Of a stretch of DNA of 64,000 bases, positions 1-14,093 are shown piece by piece. The DNA lies in assembly GCF_035083965.1 (NCBI RefSeq), contig NC_089736.1, positions 5,831,501 to 5,895,500 of the forward strand, in the 5' to 3' direction. The stretch's first letter is position 1, and every line of letters starts with the position of its first letter. The notes below the pieces were generated by a model that searched no databases, had not been told where the DNA came from, and saw only the letters and a list, made by a program, of their open reading frames with translations. The translations under genes and the position numbers were made by a program. The DNA is from Branchiostoma lanceolatum. Lineage: Eukaryota; Chordata; Leptocardii; Amphioxiformes; Branchiostomatidae.

Positions 1-253
1 GGCACCCAATAACTCAATCACTTGACAATCTGATACAGCTTTGACTAGTAAATTATAACACATTGAGTTTTACAACTCATTTATTCTTACCATCACTTGA
101 AGCAAAACTCGAGCAAATTCAGTGCGTTTCAACTCTCCTGTTGCAAGTTCACAACTTCTCATTTTTGTTTTTAAAACCCCCATATCAACGTTAAAGCAAT
201 ATCAAAAAGATATCTCAAGAAGACCAAGTGATGCTTATTGCATGAACACTTAC

Positions 254-361
254 TACACGACTCTTCGTCTGAGTTGTCGAAGCAGTCGTCTGTTCCGTCA
301 CATCTCCAGTCGGAGGTGATACAGCGGCCGTTGGCACAGGTGAACTGAGAATCTGTACAAC
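254..361 (-). CDS. LDL-receptor class A domain exon (partial gene)
   Basis: This exon encodes one LDL-receptor class A repeat, a calcium-binding, disulfide-bonded ligand-binding module of secreted or membrane proteins. It shows six cysteines and the acidic calcium cage ([16 protein letters not shown]). It is bounded by a TTCAG acceptor and a GTAAGT donor on the minus strand. It is 108 nt long and a symmetric phase 1-1 exon, as is usual for shuffled LDLa modules. The gene continues past the left edge of the window, so its full architecture is unknown. The best upstream partner is the signal-peptide exon at 14927-15002, which also ends in phase 1. Domain identity is certain; the gene's identity is not. 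Confidence 0.85.
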
Positions 362-3300
362 CTGAACAGAACATAGGAATAATAGTACTGTAAGTCTTAC
401 TTCTAGAAAAAGTATTTTCCTGTTAGCTTTTGAAATGAGATGCATAAGGAGACTCTTTGCATCACGAAAAGACTGTACACCAAATGACGAAAGTTAAACT
501 CGGACAGAGGGATCCATCGTCAAGTTCATTCAGATAAGGAAGGCTAAGATGATTTGGATTGGTCTAACTTGGACACACCCCCACCCCTCCAAGCAGAAGA
601 AAGACCAGATCGTGATCTGAACTTGGTCTTACTACTCTCATTTTGTGTGTTGAGTTGAGTTTATTGAGTTTATTGAGATACCCTTTAGCCCCTCTAGGGG
701 GCTAATCTTCCAGGGCTCATAAACACTACATGTACATGTTCTATATTCTTTATGTACTTTTATCTTGGCTGTGTATATTTCAGGTACTGAGATCCCTTAG
801 AATGTTAAAGAGGCCATCCAGCCTTTCTCAGTGCTTTTTTCAGTGCTAAATTTTCTTCCTAACAGTGGCAATCCCCCTATGCAAATTGACCAGTTGCAAT
901 GAAATTTCCACTACCAACCATGTCCAATATTATACATATGTATATATTCACAGTAAACAACACTTTGCATCATTGGAATTGGTCCCACGGAGCTTGTCTT
1001 TCCAAGAAGGGAGTTTTAACCTATTTGACTCATCCTTGATCGGAATGTAAGACAACCTCCAATGTCATCAAGAACTCACACGTCAACGCAGTAGGGCCAC
1101 TACACTTACCATAGATCTTGAAGTATTCACAGTGCTGTTATTGTCGAAATATGAAACTGCAAAAATTTACATTTCCAATGTATGAATAACCCGTAAGTTA
1201 CTGTGCAACAGAATTGCTTCATATTCAACTCCAAACGTAAAACACCACAAAAACCTAATTTTCTCTTCTTACACAAAATTATGTTCCTGCAAAAGCAAAA
1301 GAATTTACAGTACATTGATGCCACTAGAAGAGGATGTTGACACACAGTCAGGTCACTTTAAAGCCCAGCTTGAAGAGAATAATGTTCCCATCTGTTTTGT
1401 ATCTTTCCATTACGGATATATTGGTCTCCTTTTAACTTGAATGAGTCTCTCATTACATTTCAACTGGTCAACACCAGCTGCAAGGACAACTCTTAAACAT
1501 CTAATGCAAAATTTGAACTCTAACATTTTTAATATTCTGAAAAGAACTCAATGTAGCAGGTGTCAGCTGCAACATATTTCAACAGATATGAGTTGTACTA
1601 TCATGATATAGAGAGACACAACAATAATTTCAACAACAGCTTTAGAATACATTGATACCAGATAGATTGGTAAATTTGGAATCATTTTCTACAAACCAGT
1701 AAGTAAAATCTGACAAATTGTTCCACAAAGATTTGTCCACATAAAATCCAAAGCATTTCACAGTGCCTACTATGCAGGTTCCGGGGCCTGTGTCCACTTG
1801 TCATCACCTCACCTCCTCCTGAAGACAGGCTGTCACTCTAGATTTATTTTCCTGACGTCTTGTGCAACCAGGCACCAGGTGCAAGATGTGGGCCAACTTC
1901 TTAAGACATTTAGCTTCATTCATCATTCATATCATAATACTTCTGTGTTACATCTACAGATACAGAAAATAGACTGGATAACTATGTGTTTTGTCCATAT
2001 CTTTGATCCTGATCAGATTATTATATTCCCAGGTAAATAACCAAGTGGGGCACAGTGATCTGGTGGTAGCAAATACTAAATAGTCATCATGGTCATTTAC
2101 TTTCCAGATCACAAGATGGGGGTTGCTTGTTCCAATTGAAATAGAGTTCTTGATGATCTAAACTCTTTTTGCAAATCATCATACAGAACTATATAATCAC
2201 TACATGTACCACAGTATAAAACTTACAAGTAATAGCAGGTCATTTAAACATCAAAGTAGCGGAAAGGCTTATAGTAGATAGGCAAAAAAGGTATATTGTA
2301 AAACCCCTTTCTAAAACTGTACAGGCAACAGACTAGTCATGTGTACATGGACTGGCAATAGCTGTAGTGTAATGCTTGACTTCTTGACCTATAATTAACG
2401 ATATTGAACATTTCACAGTATGCAAACTATTTGTACCACTCTGTGACGATTCCTACTCGTAGCTAGTACTATATACATGACATTGTGTACATGTAGTAAA
2501 CATTTCTCGACTTACGTAAGGTGAGGTATAAATGTTGCTGACAAAGAGGCCCTTTATTAATTTTTGGAAAATAATATCACATTTCATCATTTTTCCTTCC
2601 CATCTAAATTGGTTTTAGACTATCAGAGTGCTTTAACAGAAGAATGCAAGGTACTGGAAAAATACAAGTATGCTAATAAATATCTCAGAGTTCCTCAACA
2701 GCACCCGTTGAATAATTGCTATCAGTGTTGCCAAAACATTGAGGTTTATCACCTACTGAAGTGAGTAATAAACACATAAACCTGATGATATACATGTACA
2801 ACCTGTAAATCTGGCTATGTAACTAAACCAAAGTAGTTTATACAATGTTTAGGCAACAGGGACTAACTTAAGAGGTTAGATAATACCAGCAAAACGACTT
2901 GTATAACGTTTTTGTAATATGAGCCACATAGTCGCTGTTACAGTTACATAATATGTAACCTCAAAGTGACCTTCGGGTCTTGTTATAATGGTGGTTTTAA
3001 AAAAGAAAAAAAATTGGGTAGAGTACTACAGAAAAAATAAAAAATTAGACATTTTGGGGAAAAAGATCAACCAATGATATCAATAAATGAATTATCTGCG
3101 GGCATCAATGACATATCAAGTTCTACAATTATACAATTTTCAACCATATAATTATTATAATATGAAGAAACAATACCTAGAACACATCTTCACAATAATC
3201 AGTTCTGTCAATATGAAATCATATGTCGTGTATTTTCAGTTTTGTACAAAAATCATTGATTTCCACAAACAAATTCACTTCCTCGTCCAAATAACTCCAA

Positions 3301-4210
3301 TTTTCAGTTTATTCTGTCTTTCCTCTTCATAGTGTGCATTATGGTACACCCAGTACAATGTACCAACCCCAAAAGCTGTAACTGGCTTAATAGATACCTA
3401 GGGGTCAGACAGGCCATAACCTCTGGACTGAAGTGTCAAGTCCTACAAGTCTTCAAACTGTCACTACCTACAGTTGTATAAAGTTACTAGCAGTCTATGT
3501 AGTGATAAAGCTAACATTAAAAGTATAGCAGACACAAATGTCAGGAAGAAAGTTTACCGCATTTGCTGTGACTTTCTTTCCCCATATATTTGTTTCTTCC
3601 ACATCTAAAACTTATGTTCAGAAAGATGTTGGTATTTGACTAGTATCTTTCCATGGAATATACAATTCTACTTTAAGACTTAAGACTAGTAAGAGTGATC
3701 ATGCATTCAAATATGCCCACCCATCTTTCAAAAGAATGAAATGATATTCAACAGCATATCTTTAACAAGTCTATTCTAATTTATAAATTAATAGTATTTC
3801 AAAAACATGTCACGAGCCAGTCAAATGTAATAAATCTAATCCATTAGTGTTATTATACTTGACTCTTTCTTTGAAGTTTTCATTGTGTTTAAGAGGAGAT
3901 ACAGGATCTGCAAATTGCAACAATTTCTTCTCCCTGCTTGTATGTTTGTGAGTATGCCCCTCTACGCCCTTGACCTTCCTCAACCTCCCCCTGAAATGTC
4001 TTGGCTGGATCCTTAAAGATAAATAAACTCTCCTTGAGCTACATGTACTCCTTACTGAACCAAATGTCACAGAGGGTCAATCTTTACCAAGCTTACAGTT
4101 AAGTTTCTTCTGTGTCTGTTTAACTGATATTGTCATCAGATGAAACCAGGTTGTAGAGTAGCTTGCCAATTTACTGTATGGCATTCTACTTTTCCCTTCT
4201 TTTTTAGGTA

Positions 4211-4318
4211 TAGCCTGGAGTCCAGCCTTGTTAGCTTTGGTCTGTTCCCAATGTAGCTAACCAGCCAACAACGATGTTGGCGGCGGACCAAAGCTAACAA
4301 AGGCTGGACTCCAGGCTA
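4211..4318. mobile_element. 108-bp foldback MITE
   Basis: The ends are near-perfect inverted repeats: TAGCCTGGAGTCCAGCC at the left and its complement GGCTGGACTCCAGGCTA at the right. The arms continue inward (TTAGCTTTGGTC / GACCAAAGCTAA), so almost the whole element can fold into one hairpin. It has no coding capacity. Related copies lie at 4773-4866 and 16307-16441, and isolated ends occur near 50930 and 51650. Confidence 0.8.
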
Positions 4319-4772
4319 CCTTAAGTAGCCTTTTGGCACCAAATTATATAGGTTTGGGATAAGTTAGGACTGAGAAGGTTAATTACTGTTAAGGGACAGG
4401 CAACTTTGAAGGGCTACACAGCCAATATTGGACACCCCTATGCTCTGACACCCCTAATTTACATTGCGATGTTAAGTCTGATTTTGACTACAAATTAAGA
4501 GTATGTCTTAAGACTCTTCACATGAAACCATTCATCATCACTACATTCCGACATCCCACAACCCTAACCCTAACCAAGGGATGTCCATACGGAGTATCAA
4601 AAACATAGGGGTCACCGTCCCTGGGCTGAAGAGACGCACATAACATAACTTCACTTTCAAAATCTTAACCCTACTGACAAATCTCCATATCTTTCAAAAT
4701 GGAGGAAGCTCAAGGCCTAATGGCAATTTGCACAACATCATATCAACCCAAACCCTAACATGGGTGTTGGCA

Positions 4773-4866
4773 CTAGCCTTCTGCTACCCACGCTTCTCTC
4801 CCCTCTTGGCGGGGAACAGAGCTTGGGTAGCGGACTAAAGCTAAAAGAAGGCTGGACTCCAGTCTA
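4773..4866. mobile_element. Related foldback MITE, diverged
   Basis: TAGCCTTCTGCTACCCACGC at the left pairs imperfectly with the right end, which finishes AAGGCTGGACTCCAGTCTA. It shares the AAGGCTGGACTCCAG end with the 4211-4318 element and includes the same GGACTAAAGCTAA segment. No ORF. Confidence 0.6.
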
Positions 4867-5740
4867 GTGTAGGGGTGCCGGGAACATATAAATGGAGTAG
4901 TCCCCTGTTCCAACACCCCTACGTTACGATACCCCTACGTTTAATGTTAGTATAAGGGGGTGTCGGAACATAGTGGTGTCAGAACATCGGGGCGACCCCC
5001 ACCAATCACATAATGGGCTATCCCCTTGAACCTGCAGGTACCAGTCACATAGCCCTGTAGGTCATATCCCAGCAGTCACCTCACCCAAGGACCTGCGGAG
5101 AGCTATCAGACACCCCATAGGTTGTACTCTGCTACTGTAAAAGTGGAAAAAGTTTGCAGTGGCTTTATGTTTGAAGTTTTCGCTGTGACCTCTTCACCGT
5201 GAACTTAAAACCACTGCAAATATTTTGTACTGTCTGGGCGGCCACCTACCCCTAATGTTTCAACAGGGAACAAATCCACAGGAAAGAGGCACCTGGTGAG
5301 CGGCCACCAAGCTCCCCCATCAGCATGCAAGCACGTCAAAGCCCCAGATGATGGGGAAAAGAAGACGATAAACCGGATAGTGAGTGAGTGTGAGTGAGCA
5401 CTCCATTTTCTCCCTACCTTGAAATTAAATCTCTGCAAATATTTTCCCCTTTACAGTACCCCAACTCTTTCCAAGTAATATACTCTGGATTGTATCATAA
5501 TGAAAATTCTGCATTGCACACAAGCATAATACTATTAGAATTGGACACTTGTTGAATATAACATTAAATATTTACTATTTCAGATCTTATATTAGAGCAC
5601 TCAGGAAGGATTCCAATCAGAAATTGGCTGTGAAGGAAAGAGGATATCCTTGTAATCATTGAGGTGGGAGGGGGGAATGTCTGGCTTCTGTCCAATGTAC
5701 TTAAATTGGTGGAATTGCCCCAAACCTGGTGTCCATTACT

Positions 5741-6007
5741 TCAGTATTGTTCCTGAAGAGACAAGATTAAGGTCAAGATGGCACTTAATGAACTTCCTGC
5801 CCATTTTTTATGACAAGATGTTTCTTGAGAATCTGCAAAGATTTCTATGAAAGAATGATCTTTAAAAAAGTTTATCAAAACTTGACCTTGTCTGATCCTT
5901 TCTAGAGCTTCTTGCCAATATTTATCAGCAGGAAGTTTATTGGAGAAGACTTCTACTAATGAAACACAGTGTTCAAATTTCCCTATTTTGAGGAAAACTT
6001 GTAGCAT
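5741..6007 (-). CDS. Unidentified coding-like ORF, possible exon or gene fossil
   Basis: An 88-codon open frame contains a stretch of balanced, helix-like composition (KFEHCVSLVEVF, then YWQEALERIRQGQVLINFFK). It looks more like real coding sequence than the surrounding AT-rich DNA. I do not recognise the family. There is no convincing splice context, and no neighbouring exon in the same style. It could be an isolated exon of an unrecognised gene, a decayed retro-copy or chance. Confidence 0.2.
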   Translation of the reverse strand: MLQVFLKIGKFEHCVSLVEVFSNKLPADKYWQEALERIRQGQVLINFFKDHSFIEIFADSQETSCHKKWAGSSLSAILTLILSLQEQY

Positions 6008-9000
6008 ATGTTATGAATATGACTATACATTTTCCAGATTGAGTATACATAACGTTACATGAGTACATGTATATTACACACAAGCTGGTATTGTAATAAA
6101 TGATTAAGCAATCAAAGCATCAGGGTGAGGCAATTTTAAGATAAAAACATTGTCAAAGGGTACAGTTCATGCAATGTACATTGTATGGGTCTATTTATGT
6201 CACAGGTGAAAATATGATTTGAATAAAATGAGAATTTATGACACTGATACCTACATGTATGTGCTCTTGTTCACTTTTTTCCAACCTGTTTCTTATTTAC
6301 ATTTATCTGTGCTTGAACTTAAAGCTAAACACTTAAGACAAGTGCAGTGATGATACTACTGATAAAAGACTCTGTGATTCAGGGTAGCATTTTTCTCATT
6401 ACCCCTCGTGGACTTGACCTTCGGCGGCCTTGTCTTACGTAAGAGAAAATTGTCCTGTTTTGATAAGAAAGATAGCAGAGAGTCTGGGTGGTGGAAGGTA
6501 TATATTTACATGTAGATAACAAAGACCTCAGACTCACACTTAAGACAAAGTATGATGCTTTTTTGTTAGCTGGTTAAGAATGCAGCTTTACTACAGCTTT
6601 AGCCAAGCACACCGGGTCACCCCTTCTATTCTCATCATGTGTGTTGGGTTCTTTTACAAGCAGAGGTTTAAGTCATAGGCTCCGTCATACATAGGGCCGC
6701 CGGCTTTATGGCCCCATCTGAAAGGACAACGCTACTCTTTTCCAGTTGTGTCTAGACTCGAACATAATAAACTGCAACTACCGATACCACAGTAACAAAT
6801 TTTCCCCCCTTGCTCTTTAAATTGTTTTTGTCTGTTGTATACTGTTATACTGGCTTCTGCTTTTAAATTTTGGCCAATTTCAAGCCCATCGTTAAATCAA
6901 AGATCAGTGTCACAAGGCTGTTTCTAACATGTTAAACCTGTGGAGTTTAACTGTCATTCATTAGCAACCAACTGTAAGAATAGCACAGTGGTGCTCCACC
7001 CACCAAGCAAATAAAGTTGCTCAACCATGTCCAACGCTATAACTTTGCTCTATACAAATCTTTGTCGTAATGTCTGTATTCCGAGGCATGTCTACAAACA
7101 AGCAAGAAAGACAGCAGACACAATTGACATCAGCAGAATTCTTTCATATTTATCATTATCGACAACTGGAAGCATTCTACAAATGGGGCATCTAACCCTT
7201 TCAGTGTATACGTACATGTAACTAAGGTAATGGCCAATTAGAATTGAGCATACATTTGTACATTTGGCCCATGACACTGGTACATTTACTTTAAATGTCT
7301 TCAAGTTCACAGTGATTTCATAGTAAGGAGAAAATGAGTATTCGCAAAGGTTTTATATAAGTTCGCATGTGCAATAGTGCTATAGTCACATGGAAACACA
7401 GTTGGTTTTAGTTTGTGCTGAGGCGGTCACAGTGAAAAACACAAACATAAACCACAGCAAAGATTTCAAGAATTACAGTAACTCTAGTTATGCCTCTTTC
7501 TGATTGTATTTTTCAACAGCCCTGGCCCCTTCTTTCAAGCGAAACACATACATTTATCACAAGACCATGAAACAAACAAGCCTTTACAGAACAAAAGTTG
7601 ACTGAGTTCCACCCTACCACACCTGCATCAAGATTCACGGCCACCTTGTGTTACCGGGTATCGGAAGTGTTTAACCCCATTATGTCATGTTATAAGACAC
7701 CATATTGGCAGTACATAGTGTCATTTGCCTCTCTGTTGTGCGTGCTATATTTTGCTGCTAAATCAAGTAGTGCTGCATACCTAAACTCGGGTTCAGGTTC
7801 GGATTCAAGTCCGGGGGTTCAGGTGCAGGTCCTGACTTATAAGTCCGGACCTGAACCCACCGCATACGGTGTATGCAAAATCTATAAAAAAAACAATAAC
7901 GCCCCATCGAAACCTTTGAATGACCAGCTCTCAAGATGATATGAATTGAGAGTGTGCAGTTCTGAAAAACAAGCAGAAAATAAAATGGTGCCCAGCTTTT
8001 GTCCTAACAATTGTACCATGTTATGCCTTGGAACCTCTTTAACCGCCAAGGTCTCTCTTACGCGACCGTGAAACGACATTGTTTTCAACCACAACAGGGT
8101 CAAAGAACTTCTTCAGGTAATATGTTTTGGTCAGGATATCAGGTGGAAACCCGAGACGTCACGGCATTCTGGTTGGCTGAAACTGAACTGCTGACAGGTG
8201 ACTTTTGTTGGACCAGGTTTACAATTGACACTAAATCCATTATTTCTGCTTCACCTCATTTTGAGAACACATTATGAGAAAGACTTTGAGATATCTTAAG
8301 TTTCTGCTGCCTTAGCATCTACATTTGCAAACTCTTTGTGCAGGTTGCTTAATTCTACGTCATGCCTGATATTAGCAAACTTTCAAACACAGTACCCCCT
8401 CCCCTTTCAAAATTAGTTTTAACCGACAGCCTAATGGGAAACATGAAAATTGCTACTCTTGTTGTTTTTAAATGATCTGTAGCCACCATGAAAACAGTAA
8501 GAATAACATACAGCAGAAATTTCCAATTTATGTAGACATGCTCAAGCAACAACAGGGGATATCCTAAATTTGCTAAAACAGAAATAATGTACTGTACAGA
8601 TATATCATAAAGACTCTTGGCTTGGGTCATTTTCGGACGGGGTAAAAATGAAAGAAAAAAAACTGAACCATGGTAACAAAAAATAAATATCAATCATAAG
8701 TTTGCATCATGCATCATACATGGTTATCCCAATCATAGAACAAGGGTCACACAAATCCAGTTTTGTACGCTGTACATGTGGTCGCTCAGTGATTACGCTC
8801 TAATGGAACCACAATCTGACAATGGCAACTCAGTGGAACTAATTCAATCAGAAACTGTGACCAAAAATCACCTAGACCAGAATAGATTTAACCACAGCAG
8901 ATTAGCCTGGAAAAAAACAGCATGAAACGATTTGCTGCCCTTTGTGTTCAATGGGCTTAGTAAGTTATTCTGGCTTTGAGCATCAATTTTCATTGATTAG

Positions 9001-9174
9001 CGAACAATGCCGGGCTAGGGAGCTTTGTCAACACCTAGGGCAGCTATACCAACAAGTGGACTGCAAGTAGCATTGGACTAAAACTACATGTACAGTTGAA
9101 ACTGCCCGAAAAGACCACTCAGGGGACTGATAAAATCTGGTCTATGTGGACAGGTGGTCACTATAGACAGTCAC

Positions 9175-9310
9175 ACTGACTGAGGACGAAGCATGTCGCT
9201 TTTTTGTTAGTGCAATGCAGCTTTGCTACGTCTCGCGTATTTTGGGCCAAGCACGCTGGATCATCCCTACTCTTCTCGATAAGTGTGTTGGGTGCTATAG
9301 ACAGGATTCT
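9175..9310. repeat. Dispersed repeat family with CAACACACTTATC core
   Basis: This stretch (GAGGACGAAGCATG, GCAATGCAGCTTTGC, CCAAGCACGC, then AAGTGTGTTGGGT) recurs in either orientation near 6555-6680, 10760-10830, 11025-11160 and 35340-35450. The copies are diverged and share no clear ends, so the boundaries are approximate. Non-coding. Confidence 0.6.
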
Positions 9311-10204
9311 TAATACCAACTTTTCAAATGAAGTTATGTATGAAAGTAGGGAAACTATGGTTCTCTCCAATAATATGTTTTGAGAGAGGATAATTGCAAC
9401 ACTAAAAGTGTTCTTCTGACCATATATAATGTCCTTGTTCTGACACACAACCAAACGCAGAAATTGGCCAGAAAACCGTTTGAACGTCCTGATTTTCTCC
9501 CCCTATATCTGCTTGAAGATTGGGGTTGAGGTTGAAGCCTAGGGGTGCCTTGATAACAAGGTACATGTGAGTTAAGAGTCCCCTTGCCAGGGCACGGTGC
9601 TCTGAAGTTCAAGCCTCCAGATCAAGTTCTTGGCTAAGGGTTTTGTTACCCAAGTCAGGATATCCTCACATACGGAAGTGCACACAAGGACCCAACTATC
9701 TACGGAAAATTCATCACAGCTGTTTTCAAGGGTACTTGAAAATATTGACTTTTCTAAGAACTTTGGAATATTACTTAATTATGTACCACCCAAGAAAGTA
9801 TGACCTTGGACATAGCCACTTGACCTTGCCCCATCTAACCTTTTCGTCTTGTTTTTTTTTTCTTTTCTGAAATGTATGAGTGTACTTTTGCAACCCAGTT
9901 CATCAGCATTTGCATCTCTTGTGTTGTTCCTTACAACCTAATTCACACATGGTGATATCAAATACATGTAAGACTACTTAAAACATAAAAAGACATTGCC
10001 AAAATTTGGGAAATTGGACTTCTCTATAAGTATCACATTAGCAGCAAAAGTACAAGTCGCTATACTGAAGACATCTGGTTGTGTGGGGGATAGCTAGAAT
10101 GTTTACCAGACTTTTTATTTCCTGACCACATCCTTCCACAGGTTGGTACAGACATGTGGCTAATCAAACAGGTGGCATCCTGTTTACACTATCACTGCTG
10201 CCAA

Positions 10205-10405
10205 TACTGTAAATGCAGAAATGTTCGCGGGGATCTAATTTTGCGGTAGGGAGAAAATGGAGTGTTCATGGTGGTTTTGAGTTTGCATTTGAAACAATAG
10301 TAGTGCTACAGTCACACAATGGAACGACTGCGATCTTAAGGTAAAAGAGTTCACCACGAAAACTGGGAACATAAAACCACTGCAAACATTTCTGCATTTA
10401 CAGTA
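10205..10405. mobile_element. 201-bp MITE with TACTGTAAATGCAGAAATGTT ends (TA-bounded)
   Basis: The left end TACTGTAAATGCAGAAATG and the right end CATTTCTGCATTTACAGTA are perfect inverted repeats bounded by TA, consistent with a TA target duplication. The interior is non-coding. Several diverged relatives are present: about 5127-5456, 7355-7482, 11000-11363, 27536-27641, 31676-31800, 38780-38915, 42032-42206 and 56068-56284. Many keep the phrase CCACTGCAAA near the right end. This is the most abundant small element in the window. Confidence 0.75.
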
Positions 10406-13400
10406 TCTACATGTGTCATTTTTTAACATGACTTGCAAAATTGTGCCAAAAAGAAAATACTGGTAGCTGAATAGAATTTATCAGTTTTTTTAAGGTTTTA
10501 GAGGTTCTCAAAATCTATGTGTTTCTCAAGTTACAAAATGTATAACAACTAATCCTCACACCAACATCAACATCTTTGCTTGAAAATTGATGTATCTTAC
10601 TTAAATTGAAAATGCACCAAGCTACATGTATAGTCAGATGACACCAGTGGTGGCCTGTTTGCATCTCAGTGCAGTTGCCATATGTCATCTTTAAACATGA
10701 CTTGCAAAGATTTAGCAATTGTGTCATTGTGGTTAAATAGTTCCAGGGCTCCTATGCTGGGTATAAAGGTAAAGCACATTGGGTCACCTCTACTCTTCTT
10801 GATAAGTGTGTTGGGTTCTTTTACGTGCAGAGGTTTGACGCTTGAGGCTTATGCTACAAGCTCGCTCATACACTTGGCCGCCAGCTTTACATCACCATCC
10901 AAAATGACAAATGCAATCCCTTACAACATGTACGAGCTGGAGTCAACCCTAGGATCGAACTCGGGCCCAAGGATCCACAGAATTTGATCTAGATATATTT
11001 GCAGTGGCTTTATACGTTAAAAAAAAAACCCAACACACTTATCGAGAAGAGTAGGAGTGACCCGGTGTGCTTGGTTAGTCTGAGCTACATATATGAGTTG
11101 TGGCCTGGCCGCATTGGACTACTACTAGTAGCTTAAGAAAAAGTGCCATGCTTCGTCCTCAGTCTGAGGTTTGACAACTTTACTTTACTTATGTTCATAG
11201 ATGCGGTTACGTCCTTGCTCTTACTGCAAACTCATGACACAGAGAGCACTAACATTACTACGGTTGTTTCAAGTGCGAACTTGAAAACACCGCAAATCTC
11301 TCCTTTCGGAAATTCCCCTTTACCACAAAATTATCTCCCTCTGCAAACATAAAATGGATTTACAGTTGTTAAACTAGTTTGAACCCATGTGCCCCCAAGA
11401 CAGACCTGGCATCTGTGACAGGTCATGTGACAGGTGTCGGTTACCCCTGCAGGTGAGATACGCCCCCTAAATACTCCAATCAAGTCTTCCCTTGACATGG
11501 TGGCACCAACACGCCAAGAAAGCTTCCTGCCAGTCTTGGAAAGTCATAAATTTTTAAGATTTGTGAAGAAGAAACTGTTGTAATTCGTCCCAGACTGAAA
11601 CTGAAAATGTAGCAATTCAAGATACACGTGCCAACCTTAAAATGTATGAGAATTACTGAACTTCAGACTAACAAAATCAAACCTAAACATGAAACCTAGG
11701 AAAAAATTTGAACTGATTGAAGTGTTTTAATAGTATCACAGGTAAAAGTTAAATTCAATCATTTGTTTGACATACCATAAACTTAGTAGTTAGTATCTTT
11801 TATTTCACAGATCTCTAAAAAAAGCCTTGTCACCCCAAGTCTAAATTCTTAATAATTTTGCCAGCAATCCCACTTTAGAATAATAGGAAATAGACCATTC
11901 TTAGTTTTCCACTTCTTACAGTGTACAATTTTCTTTATATAATCCTATAATTTTCATGATTCAATAGAATCACAGAAAAGCAAAAGTAGAATGAGACACC
12001 ATACTTGTCTATTCTTACATTTTCCACTTGTTACACAATCCCTTCTCTCTCTTGTTTCGTAACTGACTTCTTCTTTAATATATCAGCCTGGGTGCCATCC
12101 TATTTTGTTTACTCGCTATTACTTTGTCAGCGGGAGAGCCACAGTAAACTCACAAGGATGGCACACAAGCTACTTTTCTCAAACAATCTCAGACACAATC
12201 TGTCAGTTTGGAGACTAAAATCACAGCCAGAAAATCCAGCCAGCTCGACTGTGATCAGGTGTGTGGCTCTGTACACAAGAAGGTGAACTATCGGATATTT
12301 GACCAGGAGCTCACCCTTCTTTGTACAGCGTGCTATTCAAACTTGCTGTACTTCTCTTCATCCGCGGTTATATATACACATTGATAAACGGTCCGTCAAC
12401 AGGTCTATTTAACCACTTCTCAATTCGGTTGGTAAGAGTGTCTGAGCTAGGGCAACCATAGGGGGGCGTTGTCAGAGCAAACCGTTTCTTGTTGACGGAG
12501 TAATGCCTAGCGAGGGGAGGAACCTATTGGAAAGACTTGAACCATGTCTTATTCATAATGCAAAAATTCCTGCTCCGATAAACCAATTTGCATGGGGTTG
12601 AGATGTTTCGATCAACCTTGGGGTTACGTATACTCAGCAGCCTACACCGCCCCCCTTAAACTCTTAAACCACTTCAGCGTTATCTAATAGAGGTGGTAAA
12701 TTTTCAAACACGCATTCGGAAGTCAATTACAGTTCAAATATTTCCTCTCGGCTTCTGTTTTGCTTAGCAATGTGCCGCCAACCATGTGCATATTTAAGTT
12801 TGAGCCGGTAAAACCTATTTTGCAGTGGAGCGTTAAAGTCAGGATGAATCAGTTGTAAACCATTTAGTGCCTGGTTGTAAAGTCTATGTTACCTTGCGTT
12901 GTCGTCATTTCCCTCTCTTATGGATGCTATAAACAATGGGTTTCCTCTGAATCTCATTTTCTTTCTCTTTACTACAAATACAATAAACGTCAGGACTCAA
13001 CTTTTGGTCAACATTAGTCAGCGATTTTTCTGGTGCCATCCAGTGCCAAGCACTGGGTAAAAATGTGATTGTCGCTAGATTAACACAACACAAAAATTAC
13101 TTCATTTTCTAAATCTGAAGTATTTACCGCTTTCTGTTAAAGATACTGTAGAGGACTGTCAACAATGGCACAATATTCTGAATTGAATTCCAAAAGAAAC
13201 AAAAAAAGAACTATTTCTTTCAAGATTAAATCTGAGTTTCTCTCTGGCCAGACAGTCCTTATATGACCCAAAACATACTTGAAATTCCACAAATTTTACA
13301 CAGAGAATCAAGCCTACTCTACAAGTACGTGGATAGAAGGAAAAGTTTTTAGTCTTTGAATAGTTTCATCACGTTGGCAGAACACTGGGTAACAAAGTTC

Positions 13401-14057
13401 TTTGTAATACAACCAACAATGTGGGCTAAGTAAAAAATACCTGGTTGTGCATGAAGCATTAATTAGATTTGAATTGTTATCCAAAACTTAAAAAAATTTT
13501 TAGAGTAGAGTAGAGTTTTCTGCTTGTATTCTTTTCTAGCAAGGTGGATACAGCTTTCTTCATAAATATTAAACCCTTACAATTACATATTTGTACCTAT
13601 TTGATGTACAAGTCAGAAGTACTGCATAAACTTTTGAGCCAGGTATGTTGAAGACCTAGTAAGTTATGATTAAAGACGATGGTTTAATATATTATGAAGA
13701 TTTCTCCTACTGTCAATGAATACACCTGAAATTTGTATCCTATATATTGATTCAATCTACAAAATCCATCTTTGGTTTCAAACAATTTTTTTTGAAATTA
13801 TAATTCTGAAAATATAACGTTTAATACTTGTTACAGGTGTGGAAGGAAAGAAATTAAGTTCCACACAAAAGCCTCTTACGTTATTGTTTATTCTTCAATC
13901 CGCTTTTAAGTAATGCTTTAAAATTCAATCAAACCAAACCCCACTAATCAGATTAGTGACTAACAGTTCAAACATTTTGAGATTATGTCTTGAGCCTGGA
14001 CACTATGCCTATGCCCCCCTCCCAAACATCTTGAAGGTTTTGACGTGTCTTGAGAAA

Positions 14058-14093
14058 AGATGGCGGCCCCCATACCAAACTCACAGGTAGCAT
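14058..14093 (+). promoter_or_regulatory. Possible YY1-type ATGGCGGC start context
   Basis: AAGATGGCGGCCCCC resembles the YY1 initiator motif, which often overlaps a start codon. Read as coding it gives MAAPIPNSQ followed at once by GTAGC, a possible donor. No downstream exon of a plus-strand gene is recognised, so this may be an orphan first exon, a remnant promoter or chance. Confidence 0.2.

Noticed and set aside
4560-4575. Interstitial telomere
   Set aside because: Only about two and a half CCCTAA units; too short to call.
8355-8693. 112-codon hydrophobic minus-strand frame as a membrane protein
   Set aside because: AT-rich low-information sequence with no family resemblance, splice context or start context.
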